Source of the DNA: HGM04593 sp964470845
Lineage (GTDB): Bacteria; Bacteroidota; Bacteroidia; Bacteroidales; Bacteroidaceae
Direction of reading: 5' to 3'
Assembly: GCA_964470845.1 (NCBI GenBank)
Contig: CAYYEL010000017.1
Span: 1-32,959 of the forward strand
Length of the DNA: 32,959 bases
The notes beneath the pieces were generated by a model. The model was not told the origin of the DNA. It made no database searches and was given only the letters and a program-made list of their open reading frames with translations. The position numbers and the translations under genes are program-made. This document shows, piece by piece, positions 7,444 through 15,718 of this stretch. How positions within the stretch are numbered: the stretch's first letter is position 1; every line of letters begins with the position of its first letter.

Positions 7444-9192
7444 TCAACCTTGAACAGCGTGCATCACACGCAGCCAATTAGCACCCCATATTTTTTCAAT
7501 ATCCTGCTCGCAGAATCCTGCCCGCAGAAGCTCGCGAGTAACATTGCGCATCGCCGAGGTATCGGCACAGCCTATGACAGTGCCATCGCCGTCAAAGTCG
7601 CTTCCAATGCCCACGTGGTCGATTCCCGCCACCGAGATTGCGTGTAGCAGATGACGCATAAAATCGTCGAGTGTAGCCTCGCCCTCCTCGACAAGAAAGC
7701 CCTTGTACATTGTTATCTGCACCACACCACCCTTGGAGGCAAGCGCACGCATCTGTTCATCGGTGAGATTGCGCGGATGATTGCATAGTGCCCGGCACGA
7801 CGAGTGCGAACAGACAACGGGCTGCGTGCTAACCTCAAGCACCTGATAAAAAGTTGTCTCGGCAGCGTGCGAAAGGTCAATCATCATTCCCACACGGTTC
7901 ATTTCGCATACAACGTCGCGCCCGAATGAGCTGAGGCCGCCATTCTCGCCTGCACCACGAGCCGAGTCGCAAATATCATTATCGCCATTATGACACAGAG
8001 TAATATATACAACCCCCATACGGCGGTAGCGCTCGATATTAGAAATATCGCGTCCTATGGCGTAACCATTCTCAATACCGCGCATCACAGCCTTGACGCC
8101 TTTGCGCTTGAGCGCCACAAGCTCATCGCCCGAGGAGGCAAGCGCAACACAATCGCCACAGGCGGCCACCTTTTCGGCAATTGCATCGAGCAGAGCATCG
8201 GCCTTGAGTGTTGCCGCCTGCAACGAAGCATCGTCGCGTGCCTCTTGTTTAAGATAGGCAACCATTGCAACAGCATCTATGCCACCCTCGTCCATTTTGT
8301 GAATATCGACGAGGGAATTGCCACGCTCGTACATATTGTATCCGTCGGAAAAGGTCATTGGAGTATCGCAATGCGAGTCGAGGGAAAGGATGCGACGATG
8401 AATAGCCTTGGCCTTGCGATAGAGACGAGCCTCTTCGACTATCCAACTGAAAAGCGGCATCATACAGCGGTTAGCGTCTTTAAGGATAAAACTCTCGGGA
8501 TGCCACTGAACGCCTATTATAGAGCGTCCGCAGGCATCCTCCATTCCCTCAATCACCCCATCGGTGGCACGTGCCGACACGCGGAAGCCGCGAGGGACAC
8601 GCGAGACTGCCTGATGATGAAAAGTGTTCACGCCCAATGTTTCGCAACCAAAGATAGCCGCCAGACGAGAGCCTGCCTCAATAACAACACTATGCGTGGC
8701 CACTCCGCGCTCCTCGCTCTGGTCGTGATTGAGAAGTCCATCGCCGAGCGCTGCATAAATATCCTGATGCACCTCGCCACCAAGCGCAACAGCAAGCGTC
8801 TGTATGCCCCGACAGATACCCAAAATGGGCAATTGTCTATCGACGGCCAGCAGAGTGAGCATAAGCTCTTGCTCGTCGCGTTTGGGATTTATGGTGTGCA
8901 GCAGGCTGTAATCGGGTGTCTGCCCCATATAACGCGGGTCAATATCTGCACCACCCGAAAGAAGCACTGCATCGACTGTTCGCAACGTCTCAATGAGCGC
9001 CTCACGCCCCGCGTATGGGGGAATGAGCAAGGGAACGCCCCCTGCTTCGAGAATAGAGGCATAATAGGCCTCGGCAAGGCAAGCGTTCCCATCATTGAAA
9101 TTCGCCGTTATTCCTATTATGGGTCGTGTGTCGCAAATAGGATAGCGTCGGTGCAGTTCCTTGTACTCTTTTCCAAGATTGAACTGTTCCAT
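7444..9192 (-). CDS. Fusion of C26 gamma-glutamyl hydrolase-like domain and M19 membrane-dipeptidase domain
   Basis: A 582-residue two-enzyme fusion. The first half (about 20-255) is a class-I glutamine-amidotransferase-like peptidase C26 (PuuD-like): oxyanion region LLSGGADIDPRY, nucleophile Cys near 126 in GICRG, and His-Glu in WHPES near 230. Such enzymes hydrolyse gamma-glutamyl bonds. The second half (about 268-580) is a renal-dipeptidase-type M19 metallopeptidase with all expected zinc ligands: HxD in DSHCDTP (near 273), Glu in RGIENGYAIG, His in IDLSHAAE, His in VCSHSSC, and Asp in GIGSDFDG. No signal peptide is visible, so it is probably cytoplasmic. The likely job is sequential breakdown of gamma-glutamyl peptides and dipeptides (inference). 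It follows an Lrp-type regulator by 5 bp, as the last gene of the operon. Confidence 0.9.
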   Translation of the reverse strand: MEQFNLGKEYKELHRRYPICDTRPIIGITANFNDGNACLAEAYYASILEAGGVPLLIPPYAGREALIETLRTVDAVLLSGGADIDPRYMGQTPDYSLLHTINPKRDEQELMLTLLAVDRQLPILGICRGIQTLAVALGGEVHQDIYAALGDGLLNHDQSEERGVATHSVVIEAGSRLAAIFGCETLGVNTFHHQAVSRVPRGFRVSARATDGVIEGMEDACGRSIIGVQWHPESFILKDANRCMMPLFSWIVEEARLYRKAKAIHRRILSLDSHCDTPMTFSDGYNMYERGNSLVDIHKMDEGGIDAVAMVAYLKQEARDDASLQAATLKADALLDAIAEKVAACGDCVALASSGDELVALKRKGVKAVMRGIENGYAIGRDISNIERYRRMGVVYITLCHNGDNDICDSARGAGENGGLSSFGRDVVCEMNRVGMMIDLSHAAETTFYQVLEVSTQPVVCSHSSCRALCNHPRNLTDEQMRALASKGGVVQITMYKGFLVEEGEATLDDFMRHLLHAISVAGIDHVGIGSDFDGDGTVIGCADTSAMRNVTRELLRAGFCEQDIEKIWGANWLRVMHAVQG

Positions 9193-9197
9193 ATTTG

Positions 9198-9668
9198 TTA
9201 CTCCATTGGCAGATTCCTCTTTATGCTGCTGTCGAGCACAATCATTGTCTCGGTACTTACAACACCGGGGATACTCTGTATTCTGTTGTTCAGAAGCTCC
9301 ATAAGTTGCTCATTATCCTGTGCATACATTTTGGCAAGAATTGAGTAAGGGCCTGTTGTGAATGAACATTCTACAATCTCGGGAATATCGCGCAGATGCT
9401 CGACCGCCTCTTTGTACATAGAGCCCTTTTCGAGGCGTATTCCGATATATGTGCAGGTCTTATAGCCCAAGCGTTTAAAGTCAATCTCGTAGCACGAGCC
9501 CGAAATTATGCCCATATCAATAAGATGCTGCACACGCAGGTGTATGGCTGCTCTTGAGACGCCGCACATTTCGGCCACATTGCGGAAGGGGATTCTTGCA
9601 TCCTTTGAAATTATGCCCAGAATCTTAAGGTCGAGATTATCGACTTTACATTCTATATTGTTTTTCAT
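9198..9668 (-). CDS. Lrp/AsnC-family transcription regulator
   Basis: A 156-residue feast/famine regulator. The N-terminal winged helix-turn-helix (about 10-65) reads DNLDLKILGIISKDARIPFR, then VAEMCGVSRAAIHLRVQHLI. The C-terminal RAM/effector domain (about 75-150) has YIGIRLEKG and FTTGPYSILAKMYAQD, typical of ligand-binding Lrp proteins that sense amino acids. It sits 5 bp upstream of the C26-M19 fusion and 33 bp downstream of an FKBP lipoprotein, so it is probably cotranscribed and may regulate the peptidase in response to an amino acid. Which amino acid is not evident. Confidence 0.92.
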   Translation of the reverse strand: MKNNIECKVDNLDLKILGIISKDARIPFRNVAEMCGVSRAAIHLRVQHLIDMGIISGSCYEIDFKRLGYKTCTYIGIRLEKGSMYKEAVEHLRDIPEIVECSFTTGPYSILAKMYAQDNEQLMELLNNRIQSIPGVVSTETMIVLDSSIKRNLPME

Positions 9669-9701
9669 AATGTTGAGTGTAATTATTGTATTTTTCGGTT
9701 T

Positions 9702-10523
9702 TTATTTTCTTATTATATCCACTATTTCAATATCATAGACAAGCGTACTGTAGGGTTCGACGTAAGAGTTACCCTCGGCACCGTAGCCCAATTGCCACGG
9801 CACATACACCTTGGCCTTTGTCCCTTTGGGCAGCAGAGTGAGTGCCCGTGAAAGACCGGGAACAACGCTGCCGGGCGATAGCTTCGAGATGAGGCCGCGC
9901 GAGCTGTCAAAAGAGCGTCCGCTGACAAATGTACCCTTGTATATGCAGCACACTGTATCTTCGGGCGTTGCCGGCGAACCGCTACCGGCCGTGTCAATCT
10001 TATATTGCAGGCCGTCGGGCAGTGTAACCACCCCGGCGCGTTTGGCATTATCGACCATAAACTGTTCACTGGTGTCGCGGTATTTGAAGCGGTTGTAGTG
10101 CGATATTGCATCGTGAAGGCTCATTGCACCCTCGCTACCCTCGACGCTTGCAACAACCGCCTCAAGGAAAAGCCGGCGATTGACACTCTTGGTTGTGTCG
10201 TTGCCATAGAGCATTTTTTGTGCACGAACAAGCATTAACTCGGCTTGCGCACCTATATATTGTCCGTAGGTATATGCAAGTTCTTTACTGCTGTTATCTG
10301 CCGGATAAGCATCGCGTATGCCACGAACAAATTCATCGACATACTTTTTATCGACCTTCAGTTGTTCAAATGCCACCTGCTGAATATCCTGCGCCATATA
10401 CATTCCAACGGCATAAGATATTGAGTCGTTGCCACTCGACAAGGCGAGGTCGCCACTACCTTGCGACGTACAGGATGCCAACAGCAACGCTGCACTCGCA
10501 ATTATTATTGTCGGCCTTTTCAT
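9702..10523 (-). CDS. FKBP-type peptidyl-prolyl isomerase lipoprotein
   Basis: A 273-residue lipoprotein with signal sequence MKRPTIIIASAALLLASC, where the Cys of LASC would be lipidated. The middle (about 30-150) is a helical FKBP N-terminal dimerisation region (ISYAVGMYMAQDIQQ). The C-terminal FKBP domain (about 170-271) has GLQYKIDTAGSG, FDSS, YVPWQLGYGAEG and TLVYDIEIVDI. It should help fold proteins in the periplasm or at the outer membrane. In the segment VVPGLSRAL the position of the active-site floor Trp of classical FKBPs (VIxGWxxAL) is Leu near residue 221, so isomerase activity may be reduced and the chaperone role dominant. It is 12 bp downstream of a cytoplasmic FKBP paralogue that keeps the Trp. 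Confidence 0.92.
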   Translation of the reverse strand: MKRPTIIIASAALLLASCTSQGSGDLALSSGNDSISYAVGMYMAQDIQQVAFEQLKVDKKYVDEFVRGIRDAYPADNSSKELAYTYGQYIGAQAELMLVRAQKMLYGNDTTKSVNRRLFLEAVVASVEGSEGAMSLHDAISHYNRFKYRDTSEQFMVDNAKRAGVVTLPDGLQYKIDTAGSGSPATPEDTVCCIYKGTFVSGRSFDSSRGLISKLSPGSVVPGLSRALTLLPKGTKAKVYVPWQLGYGAEGNSYVEPYSTLVYDIEIVDIIRK

Positions 10524-10535
10524 TGTGTACTATTA

Positions 10536-11120
10536 TTAAAGAACCTTTATAAGCTCTACGTCGAAGATTAGTGCGCTGTAAGGAGGAATCATCTCACCTG
10601 CACCGTGCTCGCCATAAGCCATATTATAAGGAATATACAGACGCCATTTTGCACCCTCTTTCATAAGTTGCAATGCCTCGACCCATCCTGCAATTACCTG
10701 TGTAACACCAAATACAGCAGGCTCGCCACGCTTAATCGAGCTATCAAACACTGTTCCGTCAATCAATGTACCCTCGTAGTGGCACTGTACACGGTCGGAA
10801 GCCTTGGGCTGCTTGCCTGTACCCTCGGTGAGCACCTGATATTGTAGTCCGCTGGGCAATGTTACAACACCCTCTTTTTTGCTATTCTGTGCAAGAAAAG
10901 CCTCACCGGCCTCTTTTGTTTTTGCGTATGCCTGCTCGGAGAGTTTCTGGAAATACTCACTCACCACTTTCTGAGCCTCGGAGTGTGTAAGCTCGGTCTT
11001 TTCGCCTGCGAGCACAGCCTTGAGAGCGCCCACAAAATCATCTACGTTAATATCGCTAACACCCATTGAGAGCAGATTCTGCCCTATTCCCATTCCTAAT
11101 CCGTAACTTAATTTATCCAT
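10536..11120 (-). CDS. FKBP-type peptidyl-prolyl isomerase, cytoplasmic (FklB-like)
   Basis: A 194-residue FKBP with no signal peptide. The N-terminal helical region (about 1-85, MDKLSYGLGMGIGQNLLSMG) is the dimerisation domain of FkpA/FklB/Mip-type proteins. The FKBP domain (about 95-194) keeps the expected residues: GLQYQVLTEGTG, CHYEGTLIDGTVFDSS, VIAGWVEALQLM with the active-site Trp, and YNMAYGEHGAG. It should catalyse proline cis-trans isomerisation in the cytoplasm. It is the first gene of the minus-strand group down to 7444. A purine-rich AAAGGA lies just upstream of the ATG, a plausible ribosome-binding site. Confidence 0.93.
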   Translation of the reverse strand: MDKLSYGLGMGIGQNLLSMGVSDINVDDFVGALKAVLAGEKTELTHSEAQKVVSEYFQKLSEQAYAKTKEAGEAFLAQNSKKEGVVTLPSGLQYQVLTEGTGKQPKASDRVQCHYEGTLIDGTVFDSSIKRGEPAVFGVTQVIAGWVEALQLMKEGAKWRLYIPYNMAYGEHGAGEMIPPYSALIFDVELIKVL

Positions 11121-11560
11121 TGTCCTTTATTGTTAATTATTAGTACTTTATTGTCATTTTGTCAAGCCATCGACCCCATTCTGCGGGAGCGATACGCTTG
11201 CGAATATACAACATTTTATTTATTATCCTTGTTTTTTGCTAAAAAAAATAAGCGTAAAAACAGAATTTTCGCCCCGGAAGAGCGATTATTGCTCTAAAAT
11301 TTTTACAAATTGTCAAACAAACACACTGCAAACAAAATAATAGAAAAGAATATAAAAGTTGACATTTATCACACTATAAAAACTATAATGCAAAAGAGAG
11401 AAAAATCGACAAAGAAAGAAAAGAAAGAGACAAGACAGCGCGACTATGTAAATAATTTCGTAGAAAGGATTTCAAACAACTGCTTAAACAGTTTCCTAAT
11501 GTAGATTTTATTTTATAAATTCGCGCAGTATTTATTTGGGAATAATATACAGATAATAAT
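11121..11560. other. Divergent intergenic region without a convincing gene
   Basis: This 440-bp AT-rich spacer separates the minus-strand FKBP operon from the plus-strand cluster and must contain both promoters. I see no perfect TAnnTTTG box. TAnnTTCG-like sequences occur at 11201-11208 (minus) and 11516-11523 (plus) without clear -33 partners. A small inverted repeat, AACTG-N6-CAGTT (11478-11493), resembles part of the 50-bp repeats at 477 and 3434. Another, AGAGC-N7-GCTCT, lies at about 11279-11295. A TTG-initiated 64-codon frame here is Lys-rich and does not look like a protein. Confidence 0.6.
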
Positions 11561-11935
11561 ATGACCGAGACAGCGTTGCTTATAATAATTCTTATACTGA
11601 TTGTCGTTACCTATTTTCTGTTCAATAAGTTAAGAGGCCCTGTTGCCGACCACCACGACCATCACCCCGACACCCCCGACGGTGTCTGCTGCGGTCGCCA
11701 CGCTGTGTGCGACAAGGGCTACGACAACAGCAACCTCTATTTTGACGACGAAGAGCTCGACCGCTTCAAGGAGCGCAAGGAGGATGATTACTCGGACGAA
11801 GAGGCCGAGGAGTTTCGTCAGATACTTTATACAATGAAAGAGAGCGAGGTTGAACAATGGATAAAATGCTTGCAGACGCGACACATTGCCCTGCCCTTGC
11901 AGATTAAGGACGAAATTCTGCTTATGCTGCAATAA
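11561..11935 (+). CDS. Small membrane-anchored protein with His/Cys-rich metal-binding motif
   Basis: A 124-residue protein that I cannot assign to a named family. Residues about 5-24 form a single transmembrane helix (ALLIIILILIVVTYFLF). Next comes a striking metal-ligand cluster, DHHDHH followed by CCGRHAVC (about 31-50). The C-terminal half is acidic and helical (DDEELDRFKERKEDDYSDEE) and ends in a compact region, QWIKCLQTRHIALPLQIKDE. It lies 6 bp upstream of a zinc/manganese-type ABC permease and is surely cotranscribed with it. A role in metal capture, sensing or delivery is a reasonable inference, but no function is shown by the sequence. The His/Cys motif could also bind iron or a redox partner. 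Confidence 0.8.
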   Translation: MTETALLIIILILIVVTYFLFNKLRGPVADHHDHHPDTPDGVCCGRHAVCDKGYDNSNLYFDDEELDRFKERKEDDYSDEEAEEFRQILYTMKESEVEQWIKCLQTRHIALPLQIKDEILLMLQ

Positions 11936-11941
11936 ACGGCT

Positions 11942-12751
11942 ATGGAGATTCTTGGCTATCAGTTTTTTCAGAATGCCATTTTAGGCTCGTTGCTTGCAAG
12001 CATAGCTTGCGCAATTACCGGTACGTACGTTGTTACGCGCCGTTTGGTATTTATCAGTGGCGGGGTTACACACGCTGCTTTCGGAGGCGTGGGGCTTGGT
12101 ATGTACTTAGGGGTGAGCCCGCTTGCCTCGGCAATGCTGTTCGCTGTTGCATCGGCGCTTGGAGTAGAGTGGCTGGGACACGACCGTCGTGTGCGCGAGG
12201 ACTCGGCAATTGCACTTTTTTGGATTGTGGGAATGTCGTTGGGCATAATATTCAGTTTCCTCACCCCCGGATACTCGTCGCAACTATCGACCTATCTTTT
12301 CGGGAACATTTTAACTGTTACCTCGGACGACATTACAATATTGGCCTCTGTTGCCGTGCTGCTGTCGGCTGTGGCATTTTTTATGCATCGGGCAATTGTA
12401 TCGGTGGCGTTCGACCGCGAATTTGCAGCCTCACGCGGAGTGCCCGTAGTACTAATAGAGTGCATTATGATGGCACTGACGGCCGTAACAATTGTAGCGG
12501 CACTGCGTCTTGTGGGCGTTGTACTTGTAATTTCGATGCTTACAGTGCCTGTTATGACAGCTATGCTGTTTGCACACAGCTATCGGACGATAATTCTTTT
12601 GGCAGCCCCCATAGGATTCGGAGCATCACTCTTGGGTCTTTACCTCTCCTACATCGCCAATATACCCTCGGGAGCAACCATTGTTCTGTGCACGGTTGCA
12701 ATATATGCCTTAGGCCGATGTTTACGAGCAATATTTCGCACCACACAATAA
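11942..12751 (+). CDS. Metal ABC transporter permease (ZnuB/MntB type)
   Basis: A 269-residue integral membrane protein of the ABC-3 family, the permease subunit of zinc, manganese or iron importers. Seven to eight hydrophobic helices span its length. Family signatures are TGTYVVTRRLVFISGGVTHA near the N-terminus, the coupling-helix region AFDREFAASRGVPV around 155-170, and VGVVLVISMLTVPVMTAML around 188-206. Length is normal. No ATPase or metal-binding lipoprotein gene is next to it, so the partners must be elsewhere or the permease has an unusual partner. The small His/Cys-rich membrane protein directly upstream is a candidate. The metal is not evident. Confidence 0.9.
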   Translation: MEILGYQFFQNAILGSLLASIACAITGTYVVTRRLVFISGGVTHAAFGGVGLGMYLGVSPLASAMLFAVASALGVEWLGHDRRVREDSAIALFWIVGMSLGIIFSFLTPGYSSQLSTYLFGNILTVTSDDITILASVAVLLSAVAFFMHRAIVSVAFDREFAASRGVPVVLIECIMMALTAVTIVAALRLVGVVLVISMLTVPVMTAMLFAHSYRTIILLAAPIGFGASLLGLYLSYIANIPSGATIVLCTVAIYALGRCLRAIFRTTQ

Positions 12752-12793
12752 AAGCCCTTTTTTTTAGTTATATTATTGACACAAACTATTATA

Positions 12794-15658
12794 GTGAGAA
12801 AATTCCTGCAATATACCATATTTTTGCTCGCGATTGTGGTCGCAAGCGGATGCGCCAGCCGTAAGAAAAACACGGCTCAGACACGTATGTACCACGCGTT
12901 TTTTGCCCGTTACAACACATTCTACAACGGTAACGTGGCATTCAAAAAGGGACTGAAAGCACAAATTGACGGACACAAGGATAATTTTCTCGAACAGCTA
13001 CCTCTGCTCATTATCAGCAGCAAAGAGACTAAGGAGATGGGCAAAGGCGACTACGACAAGGCTATCGAGAAGTCGCAAAAAGCAATAAAGAACCACTCTA
13101 TCAAGCGCAAACCGCGCCGCGAAGCAGGCAAGAAACTCACCAAAAAAAAGAAGCGTTTTTATGCCCAACGCGAGTTTAACCCATTTTTGTGGCGTGCTTG
13201 GATGATGATGGCCGACGCACAATTTCAGAAAGGGGAGTTTACCGAGGCTGCCGGAACATACATCTACATAAGCCGCCTGTACGAGAATAATCCTTATGTG
13301 CTGGCCGCCTCGCGCATAGGCCTTGCACAATGTTATGCACAACTCGATTGGCTCTACGAGGCCGAAGAGCTTATAACACGTATAAAACGCGACAGCCTGC
13401 CATCGTCGTTAGGCCCCACATTGGCACGCGCAAACGCCAATGTACTCACACGTCAAGGACGTTTCGAGGAGGCACTGCCCCATCTCGAAAAAGCCGTCAA
13501 GCGCAAAGGAACCGAGCCCGTAGAGCGTGCCCGAGAATATTACCTTATGGGGCAGCTCTATCAACACACCGGCGACAACAATGCAGCCTATCGCAGTTAC
13601 TCAAAGGTAATATCGCAAAGCCCACCATACGAACTTGAGATTAACGCCCGCATACGTCAGACCGAGACGATGCGCAGCAAGGATAAGAAAAAGATTATCC
13701 GCAAAATAGAGAGGATGATAAAATCGGACAAGAACAAAGAGTACCTCTCGCAGCTATACTATGCGCTTGGCAATATACATCTTAGTGCCTCGGACACCTT
13801 GCAAGCTACCCGCGCCTACGAGACAGGCCTTATAAAGGGACAGGGCTCGGGCTATGGAAAAGGAATGTTACACCTATCCTTGGCGCACATCTATTGGCAA
13901 CAACAACGATTCTCGAAAGCAGGAGACAACTACAAAGAGGCATTGGGAATACTAAGCCAAGAGAATGACACTTTAGATAATTACAAAAAGCGCTCCGAAA
14001 TTTCGAGTGAACTTGCTCCGCACACCGACATTATTGAGAAAAACAGCGAGCTTCTGCGTTGGGCGCAACTCGATGATAAAAGCCTCGACCAACAGATTAG
14101 CAAAAAGATAGAACAAGCCGAGTTTGAAAAAGAGCTTCAGGAGTACATCGAGAAACAACAGCGCAAGGAGCAACAGGCAGGGAGCGAGCTCGAAAGCGCA
14201 AACACCGCCGTCAATATGAACACACTCCCCAATTTGGGCGACGCAAAATGGTACTTCTACAACAAACAGCTGGTATCGAGCGGAATAAACAATTTTAAAA
14301 AGACGTGGGGCGACCGCCGACTAAAAGACTTCTGGCGACTGAGCCGCGAGAATATCACAACCGCTGTAAGCGACAGTGTCGCATCGGACAGCACAATGGC
14401 CGGTATCGACGGGGAGTTTCCGGTCGATTCATTGCAAACAGACTCGACGGTAACCATCGAAGAGGCCGTCGCCGACACACTATCGACCGACCCCACAACA
14501 CGCGAATATTGGTTGCAACAGATTCCGCGCAGCGCCGAGCAGCAACAAGAGATGCACAACAGCCTAAGCAATGCCCTCTTCGACGCAGCCCTGATATTCG
14601 AGGGCAAATTAGGCGACAAGCAGTTGGCAATGAGCCATTGGGAGCGTCTGATAAACGAGTATCCGCAATACAGCAAGCTGTCCGAGGCCTATTACCATCT
14701 GTTCCTATGCTCGTCGCGCTGGGAGCAGCCCGACAAAGCCGAGCTTTACAAGAGCCTGCTTATAGCACAATATCCCGACAGCAGTTTCACGAAGCGCATT
14801 CAAGAGGCAGACTTTTTCGAGAGTGTAGCCACCAAGCGCCACAAAGAAGACTCGCTGTATGTCGATACATACGCCGGCTACACAGCCTCCGACTTTGACA
14901 AGGTAATTGCCAACAACGAGCTTGCCGCACAAAAATACCCCGACGGTGCACACCGCTCGCGCTTTATGTTTGTAGATGCGCTTGCCAAGCTATACTCGGG
15001 CCGACAGGACGAGGCACTCGCAGCACTCGAAGAGCTGCTGAAGAAATTCCCCTCGGACAGCGTTGCGAGCATTGCCACCGAGATTGGCACAGGCATTAAA
15101 GAAGGACGACTGTTGCGCAGTGGAATCTCGACCTCGATATGGGAGCGTCGTTTAGACGGCACAATAAAGGGCAACACCGATAGCGTACCGCAGTTCAGCG
15201 CCGAGCGCAACGAGCCCTATTACTTTGTGCTTGCCTTTGAAAGCGACTCGCTCGACGAGAAACGCCTGCTTTTCGAGATTGCACGATACAATTTTGCACG
15301 CTACATGGTGCGTAACTTCACAATGGAGTTTAACAGACAGGCACAAATCACCCTGCTCGAAGTTAAGGAATTCCTCAGTTTCGACGAGGCCTTTGTCTAT
15401 CAGAAACGCCTCTACGGCAACGCCGAAATGTCAACGCTCCTGAGCGGAATAAACGCATTTATAATTTCAAAATCCAATTTAGAATTGTTATTAAATTACT
15501 ATACCTTTAACGACTACTCAAGGTTCTACAAAGAGAATCTGCTCACAATCCCCGAGCCCGAGATTGACGGCTACACACTCGACGAGCCGCTCAAAGAAGA
15601 ACCCGAGAAGCAACAGAGCGAAGATTCGCAACAACCCGCGAGCATCGACAACAAGTAA
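12794..15658 (+). CDS. porW: SprE/PorW-like TPR lipoprotein of the type IX secretion system
   Basis: A long TPR lipoprotein of about 954 residues. The GTG at 12794 gives an ideal lipoprotein signal, MRKFLQYTIFLLAIVVASGC; a TTG at 12776 would add six residues. The Cys is followed by SRKKN, then RMYHAFFARYNTFYNGNVAF, the conserved opening of SprE/PorW proteins. TPR helices fill about 140-400 (EFNPFLWRAWMMMADAQFQKGEF, YYLMGQLYQHTGDNNAAYRSY) and recur around 600-790. A Ser/Asp/Thr-rich stretch links the halves. SprE in Flavobacterium and PorW in Porphyromonas are needed for T9SS and, in the former, gliding. The immediate downstream gene is PorX, which supports the assignment. Motility is not implied. 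Confidence 0.82.
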   Translation: MRKFLQYTIFLLAIVVASGCASRKKNTAQTRMYHAFFARYNTFYNGNVAFKKGLKAQIDGHKDNFLEQLPLLIISSKETKEMGKGDYDKAIEKSQKAIKNHSIKRKPRREAGKKLTKKKKRFYAQREFNPFLWRAWMMMADAQFQKGEFTEAAGTYIYISRLYENNPYVLAASRIGLAQCYAQLDWLYEAEELITRIKRDSLPSSLGPTLARANANVLTRQGRFEEALPHLEKAVKRKGTEPVERAREYYLMGQLYQHTGDNNAAYRSYSKVISQSPPYELEINARIRQTETMRSKDKKKIIRKIERMIKSDKNKEYLSQLYYALGNIHLSASDTLQATRAYETGLIKGQGSGYGKGMLHLSLAHIYWQQQRFSKAGDNYKEALGILSQENDTLDNYKKRSEISSELAPHTDIIEKNSELLRWAQLDDKSLDQQISKKIEQAEFEKELQEYIEKQQRKEQQAGSELESANTAVNMNTLPNLGDAKWYFYNKQLVSSGINNFKKTWGDRRLKDFWRLSRENITTAVSDSVASDSTMAGIDGEFPVDSLQTDSTVTIEEAVADTLSTDPTTREYWLQQIPRSAEQQQEMHNSLSNALFDAALIFEGKLGDKQLAMSHWERLINEYPQYSKLSEAYYHLFLCSSRWEQPDKAELYKSLLIAQYPDSSFTKRIQEADFFESVATKRHKEDSLYVDTYAGYTASDFDKVIANNELAAQKYPDGAHRSRFMFVDALAKLYSGRQDEALAALEELLKKFPSDSVASIATEIGTGIKEGRLLRSGISTSIWERRLDGTIKGNTDSVPQFSAERNEPYYFVLAFESDSLDEKRLLFEIARYNFARYMVRNFTMEFNRQAQITLLEVKEFLSFDEAFVYQKRLYGNAEMSTLLSGINAFIISKSNLELLLNYYTFNDYSRFYKENLLTIPEPEIDGYTLDEPLKEEPEKQQSEDSQQPASIDNK

Positions 15659-15666
15659 TTAACCGC

Positions 15667-15699
15667 CTCTTATAAAAACAGCTCCGTTTTTTACAAGAG
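15667..15699 (+). other. Intercistronic AT-rich hairpin between SprE and PorX
   Basis: CTCTT at 15667-15671 pairs with AAGAG at 15695-15699, and TAAAAAC pairs with GTTTTTTA inside, with one mismatch and one bulge. No T tract follows, so it is not a typical terminator. It may influence relative expression of the two genes or be incidental. Confidence 0.3.
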
Positions 15700-15718
15700 A
15701 AAAAAAACAAACAGAATT

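Noticed and set aside
7990..9348. A 452-codon open frame on the plus strand
   Set aside because: It lies antisense to the C26-M19 fusion, which has complete catalytic motifs. The product has no domain pattern and is an artefact of codon use on the other strand.
11310..11504. A 64-codon frame in the 11121-11560 spacer
   Set aside because: TTG start, Lys-rich low-complexity AT-driven sequence, no ribosome-binding site and no motif.
12007..12864. A 285-codon plus-strand frame overlapping the ABC permease
   Set aside because: Out of frame with the permease, which has clear family motifs; its Cys/Arg/Tyr-rich composition is that of a shadow frame.
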